A DNA stretch of 27,251 bases from Schizochytrium sp. CCTCC M209059 (GCA_000818945.1 KN805454.1:1-27251); one strand, 5' to 3'; shown: positions 1 to 9,644, numbered from the stretch's first letter. Notes: a model not told the origin generated them from the sequence alone. Program-made: numbers and translations.

Positions 1-228
1 GCTCCTCCTCGCCCTCCCCCGCCCCGCCCCCCTCGCCCTCGCCCGCCTCGGTCCTCCCGCGCAGGGGGCCGGAAGCAAGCAGTTCCCTCCCATCGAATCC
101 ACGACGTCGACGTCGACGTCGAACGACGCCGATCACGACCACGACGACGACCACGACAACGTGGGCGAGGAAGAAGACGCGGGAGCCTGTGTCTCTTGAG
201 TTCTTATTGGGCTAGGACAGAAGCTGCC
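1..228. other. GC-rich 5' region upstream of the IDO gene
   Basis: No gene is recognised in this stretch. The first 60 bases are a C-rich, pyrimidine-biased tract on the plus strand. Positions 101-122 carry about three copies of a GACGTC/GTCGAC-type hexamer, and positions 135-160 carry a CGACCA/CGACGA-rich run. This resembles the repeat-rich 5' regions of other genes in the window and probably holds the promoter and 5'UTR of the dioxygenase. No TATA box is convincing. Confidence 0.4.
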
Positions 229-1950
229 ATGGAGAAATCCAAGGAGACGCACTGGGATCCGGCGAGAAATGGCTTTTTGCCGGCAAACCCAAACCGCAAT
301 TTCTTCTGCGAGGCTCTCAGGGAGCACATCAGCGCGTATGATGATCTTCCTGATCTTGCTCGAGAACGCTCTATCGGACCTCGGCTCGAGAACCTTCCCG
401 TCCTTGACATTGTCTTTGAGTATGAAGCTTACTATGATCCCATCTCCTGCGTCCTCCTAGCGGACCCTGAAGAGTGCGAGAGCGTCTTCACCCTCTTCGG
501 CATCCTCGCAGGCGCCTATGTACACAAGGACACGGTCGAATTTGCGCAAGGGGACGCAGCGGCAGCGAGCGAAAGGCGCAAAGAAGGTCCCATCGTCTTG
601 CCCGCGTGCATAAGCGTGCCTCTCAAGAAATTGGCTGAACATCTCGGGCGCCAGCCAATTCTCGATTATGCCGGATGTGTTCTTTCCAACTGGACATTAA
701 TCGACGCCGACAAACCCATGACTCCAAGCAATGTCCGTGTACTGCGCACCTTTACCAGAACCGTCTCAGAAGAGTGGTTTTACAAGATCCATGCCGTGAT
801 TGAATATTACGGCGCAGAGGCAATCACATCGTCGGTGGCCATCGCTGACACGCTCGACTCGTTGTTCGAAACCAGGGCAGATGTGGCCACATACGATGCA
901 CGTATTCCACCTATGGTACTTCGTCTTCGCGCCATCGAAAACGCGCTCAAACAAATGAACATTGTGTTGAGCCGCATGCGCGAGCGCTGTCGTGAGGCGG
1001 ACTTCTTCAACATTATTCGACCCTGGCTCAGTGCCTGGCCGGAGCCAGGCGTCGTCTACAGCACCAGAGAGTCGAGTGATCTCGAGCCTGAAAAGTATAC
1101 GGGTGGGTCCGGCGCGCAGAGTTCCATCATGCCATGCATCGATGCACTTTTTGGCGTTGGTCATGGCGCGAAGCAAGTTGCTTCGCAGCAAAGTCGGGGA
1201 GAGGGTGCCCGTACCGCGATCAAGCAGACCGAAGCCGTAGCAAATCACGTCCCGGGTCGTGAAATGTTCCTTGCTGCGCTAAAGCGGTACCGGAACTACA
1301 TGCCACCGCCGCACCGTGGGTTAATCGAGCGTCTCGAAAACTCGAGCAGTCTTCGAGATCTCATCAGCGAAATGGAAGCTCTGGAACGCGAGATTTTAGA
1401 GCAATCGCGTGATCGAAACCTGCCCGTGGCCGTGCACGAGCCAATTTTGCGAGACGCAATTCATCTTGGCCAGAACATTGTGCACTTGAAGGAGGCATAC
1501 AACGGCGCAATGAACGAGGTTATCAAGTTTCGTCTAAAGCACGTCGGCATCACCGTCACGTACATTACAAGTCAGGCCAAGAATCGCGCCGAAAGTCTTC
1601 GAGCCTCCGGTAGTTCGTCGACTGGAAAGCAGCTCTTGGAAAAGTCATCCAAAGGAACGGGCGGTAGTAACTTCAGGTCTCATCTGACACAGCACGTTCG
1701 TGACAGTCGAAACTGCCTCTACAAGTTGCCCGAGAATCTCAGCCCGGCTCCTCGGCCGCCCGAGTCTCACGTCATGCCGAGTCTCGGCTTACGATTGCCG
1801 TCTTCTAGTCCATTTGCTCGAGCTCCTCGCCAAGTTCCCATGTCTCCTCTGGCCCCACCACCTGCTTTGAATCGAACTGCCCTTAATCGATCGCAATCAT
1901 CTGCAAAAGCGCCCACAGCTCCCAGACCTCCCCCAAACCCCAAACCTTGA
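229..1950 (+). CDS. IDO: Indoleamine 2,3-dioxygenase family protein
   Basis: This is predicted to be a heme dioxygenase that opens the indole ring of L-tryptophan to N-formylkynurenine, the first step of the kynurenine/NAD route in the cytosol. The protein is 573 aa from the ATG at 229, which sits in a good Kozak context (gccATGg). A slightly longer frame begins at a TTG (196) and is not preferred. Family marks seen are FFNIIR (F259, F260, R264), matching the human distal-pocket residues F226, F227 and R231; GGSGAQSS (292-299); the RYRNYMPPPHR block (353-363); His438, the likely proximal heme ligand; and GTGGS (476-480) near the end of the fold. Human IDO1 is about 403 aa. The extra length is an N-terminal extension, small loops and a Ser/Pro-rich tail (about 505-573). 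Family membership is firm. Substrate preference cannot be read from sequence, because some IDO paralogues have low tryptophan affinity. Confidence 0.93.
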   Translation: MEKSKETHWDPARNGFLPANPNRNFFCEALREHISAYDDLPDLARERSIGPRLENLPVLDIVFEYEAYYDPISCVLLADPEECESVFTLFGILAGAYVHKDTVEFAQGDAAAASERRKEGPIVLPACISVPLKKLAEHLGRQPILDYAGCVLSNWTLIDADKPMTPSNVRVLRTFTRTVSEEWFYKIHAVIEYYGAEAITSSVAIADTLDSLFETRADVATYDARIPPMVLRLRAIENALKQMNIVLSRMRERCREADFFNIIRPWLSAWPEPGVVYSTRESSDLEPEKYTGGSGAQSSIMPCIDALFGVGHGAKQVASQQSRGEGARTAIKQTEAVANHVPGREMFLAALKRYRNYMPPPHRGLIERLENSSSLRDLISEMEALEREILEQSRDRNLPVAVHEPILRDAIHLGQNIVHLKEAYNGAMNEVIKFRLKHVGITVTYITSQAKNRAESLRASGSSSTGKQLLEKSSKGTGGSNFRSHLTQHVRDSRNCLYKLPENLSPAPRPPESHVMPSLGLRLPSSSPFARAPRQVPMSPLAPPPALNRTALNRSQSSAKAPTAPRPPPNPKP

Positions 1951-2968
1951 TCTCCTTCTCCGGCTGCTGCTTCTTCTCATTCTTCAATCTGCGCTTACTG
2001 GCGAGGAGATTTTACCATAAGCTTAAGGTTTGGGTATGCCCAGCTTCCTCATAGGCGCCGAATACGAGCTCTAGGCCTGCCATGCATTGATTCTGATCGT
2101 TTTTAGAACTCGTTAAAATGACATCTTCGTACTTTACTGTCAGAGATACAAAGAAATCGCATCAGTGGATCTAGGCATTTCTAGCTTCTACGCATGCGCA
2201 AACGCAAAAAGTTGTGGTTGAATGCAAGTAAGAGATTCGTGAGAATTTTTATCTTTCAAAAAAGTACCCATTCTGAGTTGTAGTAGACGCCAAAGGAGCA
2301 CAACACTCAAATAACATACTTTTCACGTGGATGGCAGCAAGTAATCTTCTGTAGCCTGCTGCATCTTTACTTGCGCCTGCACTTCTATAAATTGCCATTG
2401 CGATGTGTGAAGCGTTACCAAAGGTTGGGCCCGCGCGTACAAATCAAGGTTCATGTATGGGTGGGTGAGAACGAACGAGCATTGCTCGTGTGATATATGT
2501 AGTGACGATCATTCATTTTGCTTAAAAGGAGGCCTCTCTGCCAAAGGAAGACAGACCTCAGCGTAAACCAAGAACTGTAAATCGACATGAGTGAACGAAA
2601 ATGTGTGCTGTTTTGAGGCTGACAGCGATACATCCTTGATCGTGAGACGCTGGTGAGCGAGCCTTTCCGTCCCATGCACACTCGTTCTCCAAGGTAACCA
2701 TCCATGCATCGTGGGAATCATGAAGAGTCGCTTGATCGAAGAGAAAGATGACCTGTCCACCGTGTCTATCCTTTGCTTTGCTCGTCCCGTTGACAAAACC
2801 AAAAGCCGACCGCGCTGCGCCGTCTGCGGGCGGTGCGTGCGTCGTGGGCCGGTGGCGGCGGCGGCGGTGGGGACAGCGGGAGCAGCGGCGACGAGCGGCG
2901 CGTAAACTGGCGCGATTCAACGAGTACGGACGCGCAAAACTGCGCCCGGCACGTCAGGAGGCGAAACG
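1951..2968. other. Intergenic region, IDO to sulfotransferase
   Basis: About 1 kb with no supported gene. The first part is AT-richer and likely contains the IDO 3'UTR. From about 2800 onward it becomes very GC-rich, with a short GGC trinucleotide run (about 2851-2870), and this is the probable promoter/5'UTR of the sulfotransferase. Open frames here are short, overlap one another on both strands and show no recognisable domain. Confidence 0.5.
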
Positions 2969-4969
2969 ATGCGGCGAGCTTTGCCGGCAGCTCGTGCTGC
3001 CGACTCCTCCGAGCCCTCCACGGCGAGCCCATGGACACATACTGAGCTCAACGCCTCGCAAGAGGGCCCCGCACGGAAAAGGGTCTGGCAGCAAGCGCTC
3101 ATGCGCGCCACGGTGGTCGTGATGGTACTTGCGATGATCATATCCGTGGTGTACACAATGTTAGATGTCCTTGCGCCACGAGACGCGGGCGTCCTCGAGC
3201 AGGACGCATCCGAGCTGGACATTATAGCAAACCAGATGAAACCAGACGTGACAATGCCGACGGGAATCTCTCCATTATCAGAGTCAGTGAGCGAGACTCC
3301 TCGTCCCCATCTCGAGCACAAGAAAGTTGACGTGGTGCAGCAACGATCGCGAGGACCACGAGAGTTTCGCATGCGCCATTCGTATCTCGAATCCTTATCA
3401 CGCGCCTACAAGGCAAGCGGCTGCCAAGCGCGGCCTGTCAAGGGTATCTTACGAGCAGACTATAATCAGGTGTGCTGCTTCATCACCGAGGGGCAACAGA
3501 AAGTCACAACATGCCTACCCTCCTTAGTAGTAATGGGTGCGCAAAAGGGTGGCACCACGGCTCTGCACTCCTACCTAATGTTGCATCCCCAGCTGAACCC
3601 TCCACGCAAGAAGGAATTGCACATTTTCGATATCGACCGAAACTTTGGATCGTGGCCCTCTCAACTCAAGTTGGCCTTCCGCGTCCCAAAGCAGCTCGTC
3701 TTGAAGAACCAGCACGAATCGATCAGTTTCGAGTCTACACCGTCTTACATTGCGTCGACGCTTGCGTGCGAACGCATGTCGACATTTTTGTCCCCTTGGA
3801 CTGTGTACGTTCTCATATTACGCGACCCAGTGAAGCGACTCTGGTCAGAGTATAACATGAAGGCAAGGCGTATCCAGAACCAAGACACGACTCTTCAATC
3901 ACTTTTCGACAACGCCGACGACCTGGCAGTATGCTGGACGCCGACCGAAGATGATGATGACGCGGTCTATGGAGCAAAGTCTAAAGACAGCAGCGGTGAT
4001 AGCGTGCCTCCAGCTGAGAAAATGCGTCGCGAGCATTGCCGAGAAGCACTTGAGAAACATCTGGATGGCAGCCGCGTCAAGGCTTCGCAGGTGTCTCGGC
4101 GAATGGTGAACCTCAAATTTGCGATGGATTTCAAACAAAAGTGTGTGGATATGGCCAAGTTGGGCGCCAGCATTGAAGAATCCCGCGAGTGCGCGCGCAA
4201 ACTTGGAGTTCTTCGCGAAACTCTACCCGATATTCGTCAAGACATCATCAGGGAGACCAAGTCCCTGCAACCTTGCGTGGACATGGCGGCAGGGAAGCAG
4301 TTTTCCGAGGCCAAGGTTCCCGTATCTGCCTTACCGTGGACAGCGAGAGATCAGGAATGCCAGGGTAAGCTCAAAACGCGCATCTGTCCCCAGTGTGCCC
4401 GTGAGGCAGACTCGGAAGGCTGTGTCGCAAAGTGCTTTTCGGCGAGTAATGGAACAGCCCAGGAATTGGCAATCCAGATGGGTTGCACGCCGCCAGACGT
4501 AGGACCATATCCTCCTCACAAACTTCGTTCTTCTTCTGCCTGCAGTGGTGATCTCTGCACGTGCTACCCGAAGTCAGCCAACATGGCGGATATTTCCAAA
4601 AACTTTTTATGGCGTGGTCTCTACTATCCACAGATCCAGCAGTGCCTTCGTTACATTCCGCGGTCACAGCTTCTTATTGTCGACAATGACGATCTACGGC
4701 GCGATCCAGCTAACGTCCTGGGGAAGATCACCAATGAGCTTGGTCTCCGTGATGCACCGTACGGGGGCCCTGGCTTTACCTATGCAGATGCTTCGAATGA
4801 ATTCAGCCGCAAGTATCCGGAGTTTGCTTCGACGACGGGCTGGTCAGAGGACGGAAGCTCGTCGGTACCCATGCCAGAGGACATCGAGCTCATGCTTCGT
4901 TCCTTTTATGCGACTCCGAACAAGATGCTTTTTGACCTCATTGGCAAGAAGTTCGATCATTGGTTATGA
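2969..4969 (+). CDS. Type II membrane carbohydrate sulfotransferase (PAPS-dependent)
   Basis: A predicted Golgi sulfotransferase of 666 aa that moves sulfate from PAPS to a glycan. A short cytoplasmic N terminus is followed by one membrane segment (about 47-69), the type II topology of Golgi enzymes. The 5'-phosphosulfate loop is GAQKGGTTAL (190-199, Lys193). KELHIFD (215-221) matches the KEVHFFD element of heparan sulfate sulfotransferases, making Glu216 the candidate catalytic base. The 3'-phosphate site is LRDPVKRLWSEY (284-295, Arg285 and Ser293). The closing block LYYPQIQQCL (551-560) with the following LLIVDNDDL is the usual C-terminal part of the fold. Between the 3'-phosphate site and this block lie about 250 residues, much longer than usual, with many Cys (for example CPQC, CSGDLCTC). 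The acceptor glycan is unknown. Stramenopiles make sulfated extracellular polysaccharides, which fits, but that link is inference. Confidence 0.88.
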   Translation: MRRALPAARAADSSEPSTASPWTHTELNASQEGPARKRVWQQALMRATVVVMVLAMIISVVYTMLDVLAPRDAGVLEQDASELDIIANQMKPDVTMPTGISPLSESVSETPRPHLEHKKVDVVQQRSRGPREFRMRHSYLESLSRAYKASGCQARPVKGILRADYNQVCCFITEGQQKVTTCLPSLVVMGAQKGGTTALHSYLMLHPQLNPPRKKELHIFDIDRNFGSWPSQLKLAFRVPKQLVLKNQHESISFESTPSYIASTLACERMSTFLSPWTVYVLILRDPVKRLWSEYNMKARRIQNQDTTLQSLFDNADDLAVCWTPTEDDDDAVYGAKSKDSSGDSVPPAEKMRREHCREALEKHLDGSRVKASQVSRRMVNLKFAMDFKQKCVDMAKLGASIEESRECARKLGVLRETLPDIRQDIIRETKSLQPCVDMAAGKQFSEAKVPVSALPWTARDQECQGKLKTRICPQCAREADSEGCVAKCFSASNGTAQELAIQMGCTPPDVGPYPPHKLRSSSACSGDLCTCYPKSANMADISKNFLWRGLYYPQIQQCLRYIPRSQLLIVDNDDLRRDPANVLGKITNELGLRDAPYGGPGFTYADASNEFSRKYPEFASTTGWSEDGSSSVPMPEDIELMLRSFYATPNKMLFDLIGKKFDHWL

Positions 4970-5746
4970 CGTCTGTCTGCACTATTTGCACTGTCTGGAA
5001 ACTTGGCCGCAAATTGCGCTAATATTCGCCTTTTTGGCAGGTCTCTATCATTTCATCCAAGCTCAAGATGTGTTTCCATACCGTTCCAATTCACGTCTTT
5101 GGCAAAAAGGAGATTCCATTGACCACATGGGGTGCGAGAACTTTGTGCGGCAAATATGATTGTCCAAGCAATTTTTGAACAGTCAAGAAATTTACGATCG
5201 TCCAAAAAGTAACTATACGATGATTCAACATTCAACGCACGGTCGGGTGTCTGAATAAATTCCTTTTGCGAGAAAAGCAGTCTTTCAAGGAACTCTGCAT
5301 CACCTAGCTAGTACTATCCACAAAAGCAATCAAGGAATGCAGGTGCAAATGTACTGAATAGTTTGAATTGTTATTGTAAAGTTGTGCGTTGCAAGTGTGT
5401 TGAACTGAATTTGCATTCCAGCTCGGAAAAAAGTTGCGCCGAATGATCTGGGATGAGGATCTTGATGCAAGTCGTCCTCTTGGTTGCTGCATTTTCTTTT
5501 TTTGTTTACTTGGGAATGTAGTGAGGCAAGACGTCGACGGCTTCCAGTCTCTGACGAAAGTCTCTCCTGATGTGTTCAACGTGACTCGCGGCGCCCTTGC
5601 TGTGCTCCCCTGCACGAATGAGCTTGTACGAGTTCATTGTGCACGTGACGCATCTCGCCGCGCCGTGCCGCGGCATCCTCGAACAGACCCGATCTCGGCG
5701 AGTGCGTCGCTGGCGCCAGCCAAAGCAACTGACGAAGCAGCTTTCA

Positions 5747-5772
5747 CTCTCTCTCTCTCTCGCTCTCTCTCT
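5747..5772. repeat. (CT)n microsatellite
   Basis: A CT dinucleotide run interrupted once by a CG at 5761-5762. It lies in non-coding sequence and has no visible function. Confidence 0.85.
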
Positions 5773-6496
5773 GCGATCGATTCTGCTTTTGTCTGCCGCT
5801 CACCGACCAGAGTCATCAACGGGGCAAGCGACCAAAATTTTGTCTTCGTTGTGTGCGATACGCGGTGCCCCTCCCTCCATCTTGTTCATTACACTCAGAT
5901 CAAGGGCACCACCAGCCTCTCTGTCGACAGAAATGTCCCGCGGCCGCAACCAGGCTACGAGACGCGAAGTCCGCAGAGGTTGATATAGTTGCACGGGGTC
6001 TCGGACAAGCAAGGCATCTAGACAGTTCCAAGGCTGTCTGAGGTGGTACTTTTTTTGCTCCACAGAGCCTAGACCTGACCCCGTTCAACGGCTCGCTACT
6101 TGCTTGGCAGCTCGCCAGGTTCCCCCACAGCCTAGGCCAGCTTTGGCGGCGGGCACTCTGCGCTGCACTGCAGAGACGAAAAAACACCCCCCCCTGAAAT
6201 GCGCCATGCGAACTTGTAAAAAACGAACAATTTTGGTTTCTTCATTTATGCTATGCTAGGCACCCGGAGAAGCTAGCCCAGCTAAGCTAGCTAGCTTGTT
6301 GGCGGGCCGCCTTAGCAGGTTGATGTGAACATTGTTCAACTTTCTTACAGCCGTCCCGGACGTCGCGGGCTTGCGGGTACGTCTCCCTCCATGCGTTCGC
6401 TCGAAAACAATTTCTCGGTTTTTCGTAGCACCCATCAAGCTGACGCATTTTGCCATCCATGGTAGGTAGCGAGATCTGCAAGCCATGCAGCCGACT

Positions 6497-6533
6497 GCGA
6501 CCAGCCAGACGCGTGACCGCGACCAGCCAGACG
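6497..6533. repeat. 15-bp direct repeat pair
   Basis: The sequence GCGACCAGCCAGACG occurs at 6497-6511 and again at 6519-6533, separated by 7 bases. It is a short local duplication in non-coding sequence. Confidence 0.8.
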
Positions 6534-6890
6534 AGCGAATCCATTCATTCGTTCGCTGTCGCAAGACGGAAAGGGTCAGTTAGTAAAAATGGTGACTTGC
6601 ATGGTAAAATTTTGCGCACCCCTGCAAAGATTCTAGCACAAACGTGGGCCGCTGTTGATGGCCAATGGATTCCGCGCAAGACTGGCGTTCCAACGAGTGG
6701 CCGTCCGGGACGTCAAGAGGCGCGGGTATAACAAGTATGTCGCCAGAAACCGCGCCATGATGACCCACCAGCCTTTCTCTCCCATCCATGGGCGCTCACC
6801 ACGGAGAGGAAAAGAAGGAATTAATCCATCATGGGTGATGTGATGGTTCTACAGTTTACCAGACCCAAGGTGTCATCTTCATTATGAATG

Positions 6891-7093
6891 AGTGACCTAC
6901 TGGCTACTGCCATGGTCAGTGAAAATAGAAATTCATGTGTACAGCAACAAGAGCAAGAGTTGGGTTGTGGAGACACAGACAACTCGATGACGCATTGTAT
7001 CCACTAGCCGAAGAGGAGCACGGACGAATTCTGACGCTTGCGACTCCAGTTCGAGTGGCTTACTGCTAGTAGCGCCAAAGCCAGTAGGTCACT
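6891..7093. repeat. Inverted 15-bp repeat flanking the first tandem unit
   Basis: AGTGACCTACTGGCT at 6891-6905 is the exact reverse complement of 6-strand sequence AGCCAGTAGGTCACT at 7079-7093. The pair brackets the first unit of the tandem repeat that follows. Such flanking could be the remains of a small element with terminal inverted repeats, but no target-site duplication was confirmed by eye. Confidence 0.6.
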
Positions 7094-7424
7094 TAAAATG
7101 GGTATTTGCGTATCAAGCAACGAGAGCAAGAGATGAGTTGAGGAAAACTAACCAATCACGCATTGCATCAACAAGCCGAAAAAGAGCAAGAACGGTCCTG
7201 GACGCTTGCGACTTCATTTTGAGTGGCTAAGCAGTGCAAAAGCCAGTGAGTTAGTTACTAGTGGGAAATGGGAATTTGCGTGTTTTAAAAAAGCAACGAG
7301 AGCAAGAGATTGGTTGGGGAAAACAAACAAACATATGACACGGACAAATCAATGACGCTTTGTATCAACAAACCGAAGAAGAGCACGGACGGTCTTGGAC
7401 GCTCGCGACTCCATTTTGAGTGGC
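6921..7424. repeat. Degenerate tandem repeat, three units of about 170-180 bp
   Basis: Three related units begin near 6921, 7095 and 7265. Each contains, in the same order, a GCAACnAGAGCAAGAG block (starting at 6944, 7117 and 7293), a CGCATTGTATC/CGCTTTGTATC-like block, a CCGAAnAnGAGCA block, a GACGCTTGCGACT-like block (7033, 7201, 7398) and a GAGTGGC block. Spacing between matching blocks is roughly 168-197 bp, so small insertions and deletions have accumulated. No open frame runs through the units. They may be a satellite fragment or nested copies of a small mobile element. Confidence 0.8.
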
Positions 7425-7601
7425 GCGTCAGCCTCCTTGCATGCAGCATGCGTCCCATCCGATGTTTCTTTTCTTTCCTTTTTTTTTAGGGGGGCCGCAG
7501 TCCAGTGAAAATAAGCTCGGCGCTCGGTCATCTGTCTTACTCATCCTCTGGTCTGTTTCAACGCAGCGCCACTGTCAAGTAGGTCGGTCTACACACGATG
7601 C
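7425..7601. other. 3' flank of the CYP51-b5 gene
   Basis: A short stretch between the tandem repeat and the stop codon of the minus-strand P450 gene. It includes a T-rich run at about 7467-7490. It probably contains the 3'UTR of that gene. Confidence 0.4.
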
Positions 7602-9503
7602 CTACTTCTTAACATTGCCAATGTGGTAGCGTTCGAGGAGCGTGGGCACCGTAGAGGGATGCTGGGGTCCGGCAACAGCTTCGGTTGCGTCCCGTCCGCC
7701 AAAGTTGATGATGGCGTTGTCGCCACCCTGGTGAAGATCAAGGTACGTGGTGACATCAAAAACGCGATCCTTGACAATGATCCAGAGATCCTCCTTGGTG
7801 TTGTGCTTGGCAATCTCCTCGAGAGTGAACTCTGTCTTGGACTCCTCGGCAGCGTTGGAGGGCTCATCGATCTTTGAGTCCGTGGCAGCAGCCTTGGGCG
7901 CCTTGGGGACCTTGGGCTCAACCTTGCGCGAGGCCGAAAGGGGAGTCTCGCGACGCTTGAAGCGCACCATGTTGGGACCCTTGGGCGGCACGACCATGGC
8001 CTCGTAGTCGGCCTCCGGAAAAGGCGTGACGAGATCGAGCTCATAGGTGGACAGAATGACCGTGAGGATGGTGCGGACCTGCATGAAGGCAAAGCTTTCG
8101 CCCATGCAGGTGTGCAGACCTGCGCCGAAGCCGATAAAGCTGTACGGCTTGAGCTTGGCAATGTTAAAGTCGTCCCAGCGAGAGGGGTCGAACTCGTCGG
8201 GGTTCTCAAAGACCTCGGGCAAGCGCTGTGCAATAGCGTTCGAGACCGTAGCGCGATGGCCAGCGGGGATGTACGTACCGTCCGGCATGGTGATGGGCTT
8301 CATGACCTCGCGCATGAGCATGATGAGAGGTGGGTGCAGGCGGATGGCCTCCTTGACAACCTTGTAGAGCTCGACCTCCTCCTTGACGACGTCGTGCGAG
8401 ACGCCGCCGCTGGCAAAAAGACCAGGCTTCTCCTCCAGCGAAGCGATCTCGTCGAGGATCTTCTCGAAGACCTTGGAGCCCTTGTTGCGCTTGTCCTCGA
8501 GCAGAAAGAGGAGCGACCACGTGCTGACGATGGACGAGGTGTGCTGGCCGGCAAAGAGGGCAGCAAGAATCATGCCGGCGATCTCATCGTCGGTGAACTT
8601 GGTGCCGTCAGAGTAGGTGAACTCCATGAGGGTCTTGATCATATCGGAGCGCTTCTCGGCGGCCTCCGGGTCAGCGCGACGGCGCTCGAGAATGCGCGAG
8701 AAGAGGGCGGAGATCTCGATGCGGGCATGGTCGCGGGACTTGTGCGCGGCGGTGGGGGCGTTGGGGAAGAAGACGGAGATGGGCGTGAGGCCGTTGTCCA
8801 GGTGGGCATACAAGGTGGACATTTCCTGGAACATCTCGCCGCGGATCTCGGGGCCCAAAAGGGTGGCACTGGCGGTGTTGATGATGAGCTCCGCAAAAGC
8901 CTTGTGCAGGTCGACGGTGCCGCTGTCGCCCCAGCGCGAGTCCAGATAGCTCTTGACCTCGGCGGCGATCATGGGCGGGTAGGTCTTGATCACCGAGGGA
9001 CGCAGCGAGCGTCCGAGGGCGCGCATCTGCTGGCGGCGCTTCTTGAGCGGGGAGTCGTACACGACGCCCTTGCCGAAGATGGGCTTCATGAAGCGGTACG
9101 GGCGGGCCTGATCCATCTCCTCGTCGGTGGCCTCAAAGAAGACCTTGTGGGCATCGGCGCCAATGAGAAAGGTGCACTTTTCGGCCACCATGTCGATGGT
9201 GAAGATGTTGCCGCACTCCTTGTAGCCCTGGCGCACGAATCCGAGCGGGTCGGAGGCGAAGCCGATGAAGTTGCCGACCACGGGAATGTTGGAGCGGAAC
9301 TCGGGCGGGAGCTTGTAGCCGGCGGGGGCCTTGTCCTTTTTGGCCATGCGGTACACGAAGATGAAGGCCACGAGGGCGACGATGAGGGCCGCCGTCACGG
9401 TCCCGATCCACCCTCCCACGGTCCACGCGAATCCAAGCGCGCCGGACGACTGCAGGGTGTTGGCCACATCGCCCGTGGCGCCCGCTGCGCATACCGTCAC
9501 CAT
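7602..9503 (-). CDS. CYP51: CYP51 sterol 14-alpha demethylase fused to cytochrome b5
   Basis: A predicted ER-bound P450 that removes the 14-alpha methyl group of a cyclised sterol precursor. The 633 aa protein starts at an ATG (9503) and has an N-terminal membrane anchor (about 28-51). The segment YRFMKPIFGKGVVYD (136-150) is the B-helix/substrate signature of CYP51. AGQHTSS (318-324) is the I-helix oxygen-activation motif in its CYP51 form. EAIR (385-388) is the ExxR pair, and FGAGLHTC holds the heme thiolate Cys466. After a Lys/Ala/Pro-rich linker (about 519-556) comes a complete cytochrome b5 domain (about 557-632). Its two heme ligands are His591 in HQGG, where most b5 proteins have HPGG, and His615. 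Their spacing of 24 equals that in classical b5. No frameshift separates the parts. Function as CYP51 is well supported. Self-supply of the second electron by the b5 domain is inference. Confidence 0.93.
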   Translation of the reverse strand: MVTVCAAGATGDVANTLQSSGALGFAWTVGGWIGTVTAALIVALVAFIFVYRMAKKDKAPAGYKLPPEFRSNIPVVGNFIGFASDPLGFVRQGYKECGNIFTIDMVAEKCTFLIGADAHKVFFEATDEEMDQARPYRFMKPIFGKGVVYDSPLKKRRQQMRALGRSLRPSVIKTYPPMIAAEVKSYLDSRWGDSGTVDLHKAFAELIINTASATLLGPEIRGEMFQEMSTLYAHLDNGLTPISVFFPNAPTAAHKSRDHARIEISALFSRILERRRADPEAAEKRSDMIKTLMEFTYSDGTKFTDDEIAGMILAALFAGQHTSSIVSTWSLLFLLEDKRNKGSKVFEKILDEIASLEEKPGLFASGGVSHDVVKEEVELYKVVKEAIRLHPPLIMLMREVMKPITMPDGTYIPAGHRATVSNAIAQRLPEVFENPDEFDPSRWDDFNIAKLKPYSFIGFGAGLHTCMGESFAFMQVRTILTVILSTYELDLVTPFPEADYEAMVVPPKGPNMVRFKRRETPLSASRKVEPKVPKAPKAAATDSKIDEPSNAAEESKTEFTLEEIAKHNTKEDLWIIVKDRVFDVTTYLDLHQGGDNAIINFGGRDATEAVAGPQHPSTVPTLLERYHIGNVKK

Positions 9504-9610
9504 CGTGTTCTTGCTCCACCTCTACGCCGAGCACCTGCCGCTTGCGCAAACGCCGCCGCTGCCGCCGCCGCCGAGGACGGACGACGACCACGCCGCCTCA
9601 AGCGTGCGAG

Positions 9611-9644
9611 CGTGCGTGCGTGCGTGCGTGCGTACGTACGTACG
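9611..9644. repeat. (CGTG)n(CGTA)n tetranucleotide tract upstream of CYP51-b5
   Basis: Several copies of CGTG pass directly into copies of CGTA. The tract begins 107 bp upstream of the CYP51-b5 start codon. Confidence 0.85.

Larger units (their letters stand above)
4970..6890. other. Long non-coding region downstream of sulfotransferase
   Basis: About 1.9 kb without a supported gene. An AATAAA hexamer at 5254-5259 lies about 285 bp after the sulfotransferase stop and could be a polyadenylation signal, but the spacing is long and the assignment weak. The region includes a CT microsatellite (5747-5772), a CTAG/AGCT-rich palindromic patch near 6270-6300, and a 15-bp direct repeat (6497-6511 and 6519-6533). 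The segments around 6350-6364 and 6700-6714 share a 15-base motif with one mismatch, and each is followed by a CCATCCATGG-like site, suggesting an old duplication. The frame at 5443-5988 has no recognisable domain and runs through the CT repeat. Confidence 0.5.

Noticed and set aside
196..228. Longer IDO start at position 196
   Set aside because: The codon is TTG. The ATG at 229 has a good Kozak context and still includes the whole conserved domain.
5443..5988. Possible small plus-strand gene
   Set aside because: The best ATG frame passes through a CT microsatellite, shows no domain or signal peptide, and overlaps equal-sized frames on both strands.
6921..7424. CRISPR-like reading of the spaced repeats
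   Set aside because: The units are long, degenerate and only three in number, in a eukaryotic context. There is no constant short repeat with unique spacers.
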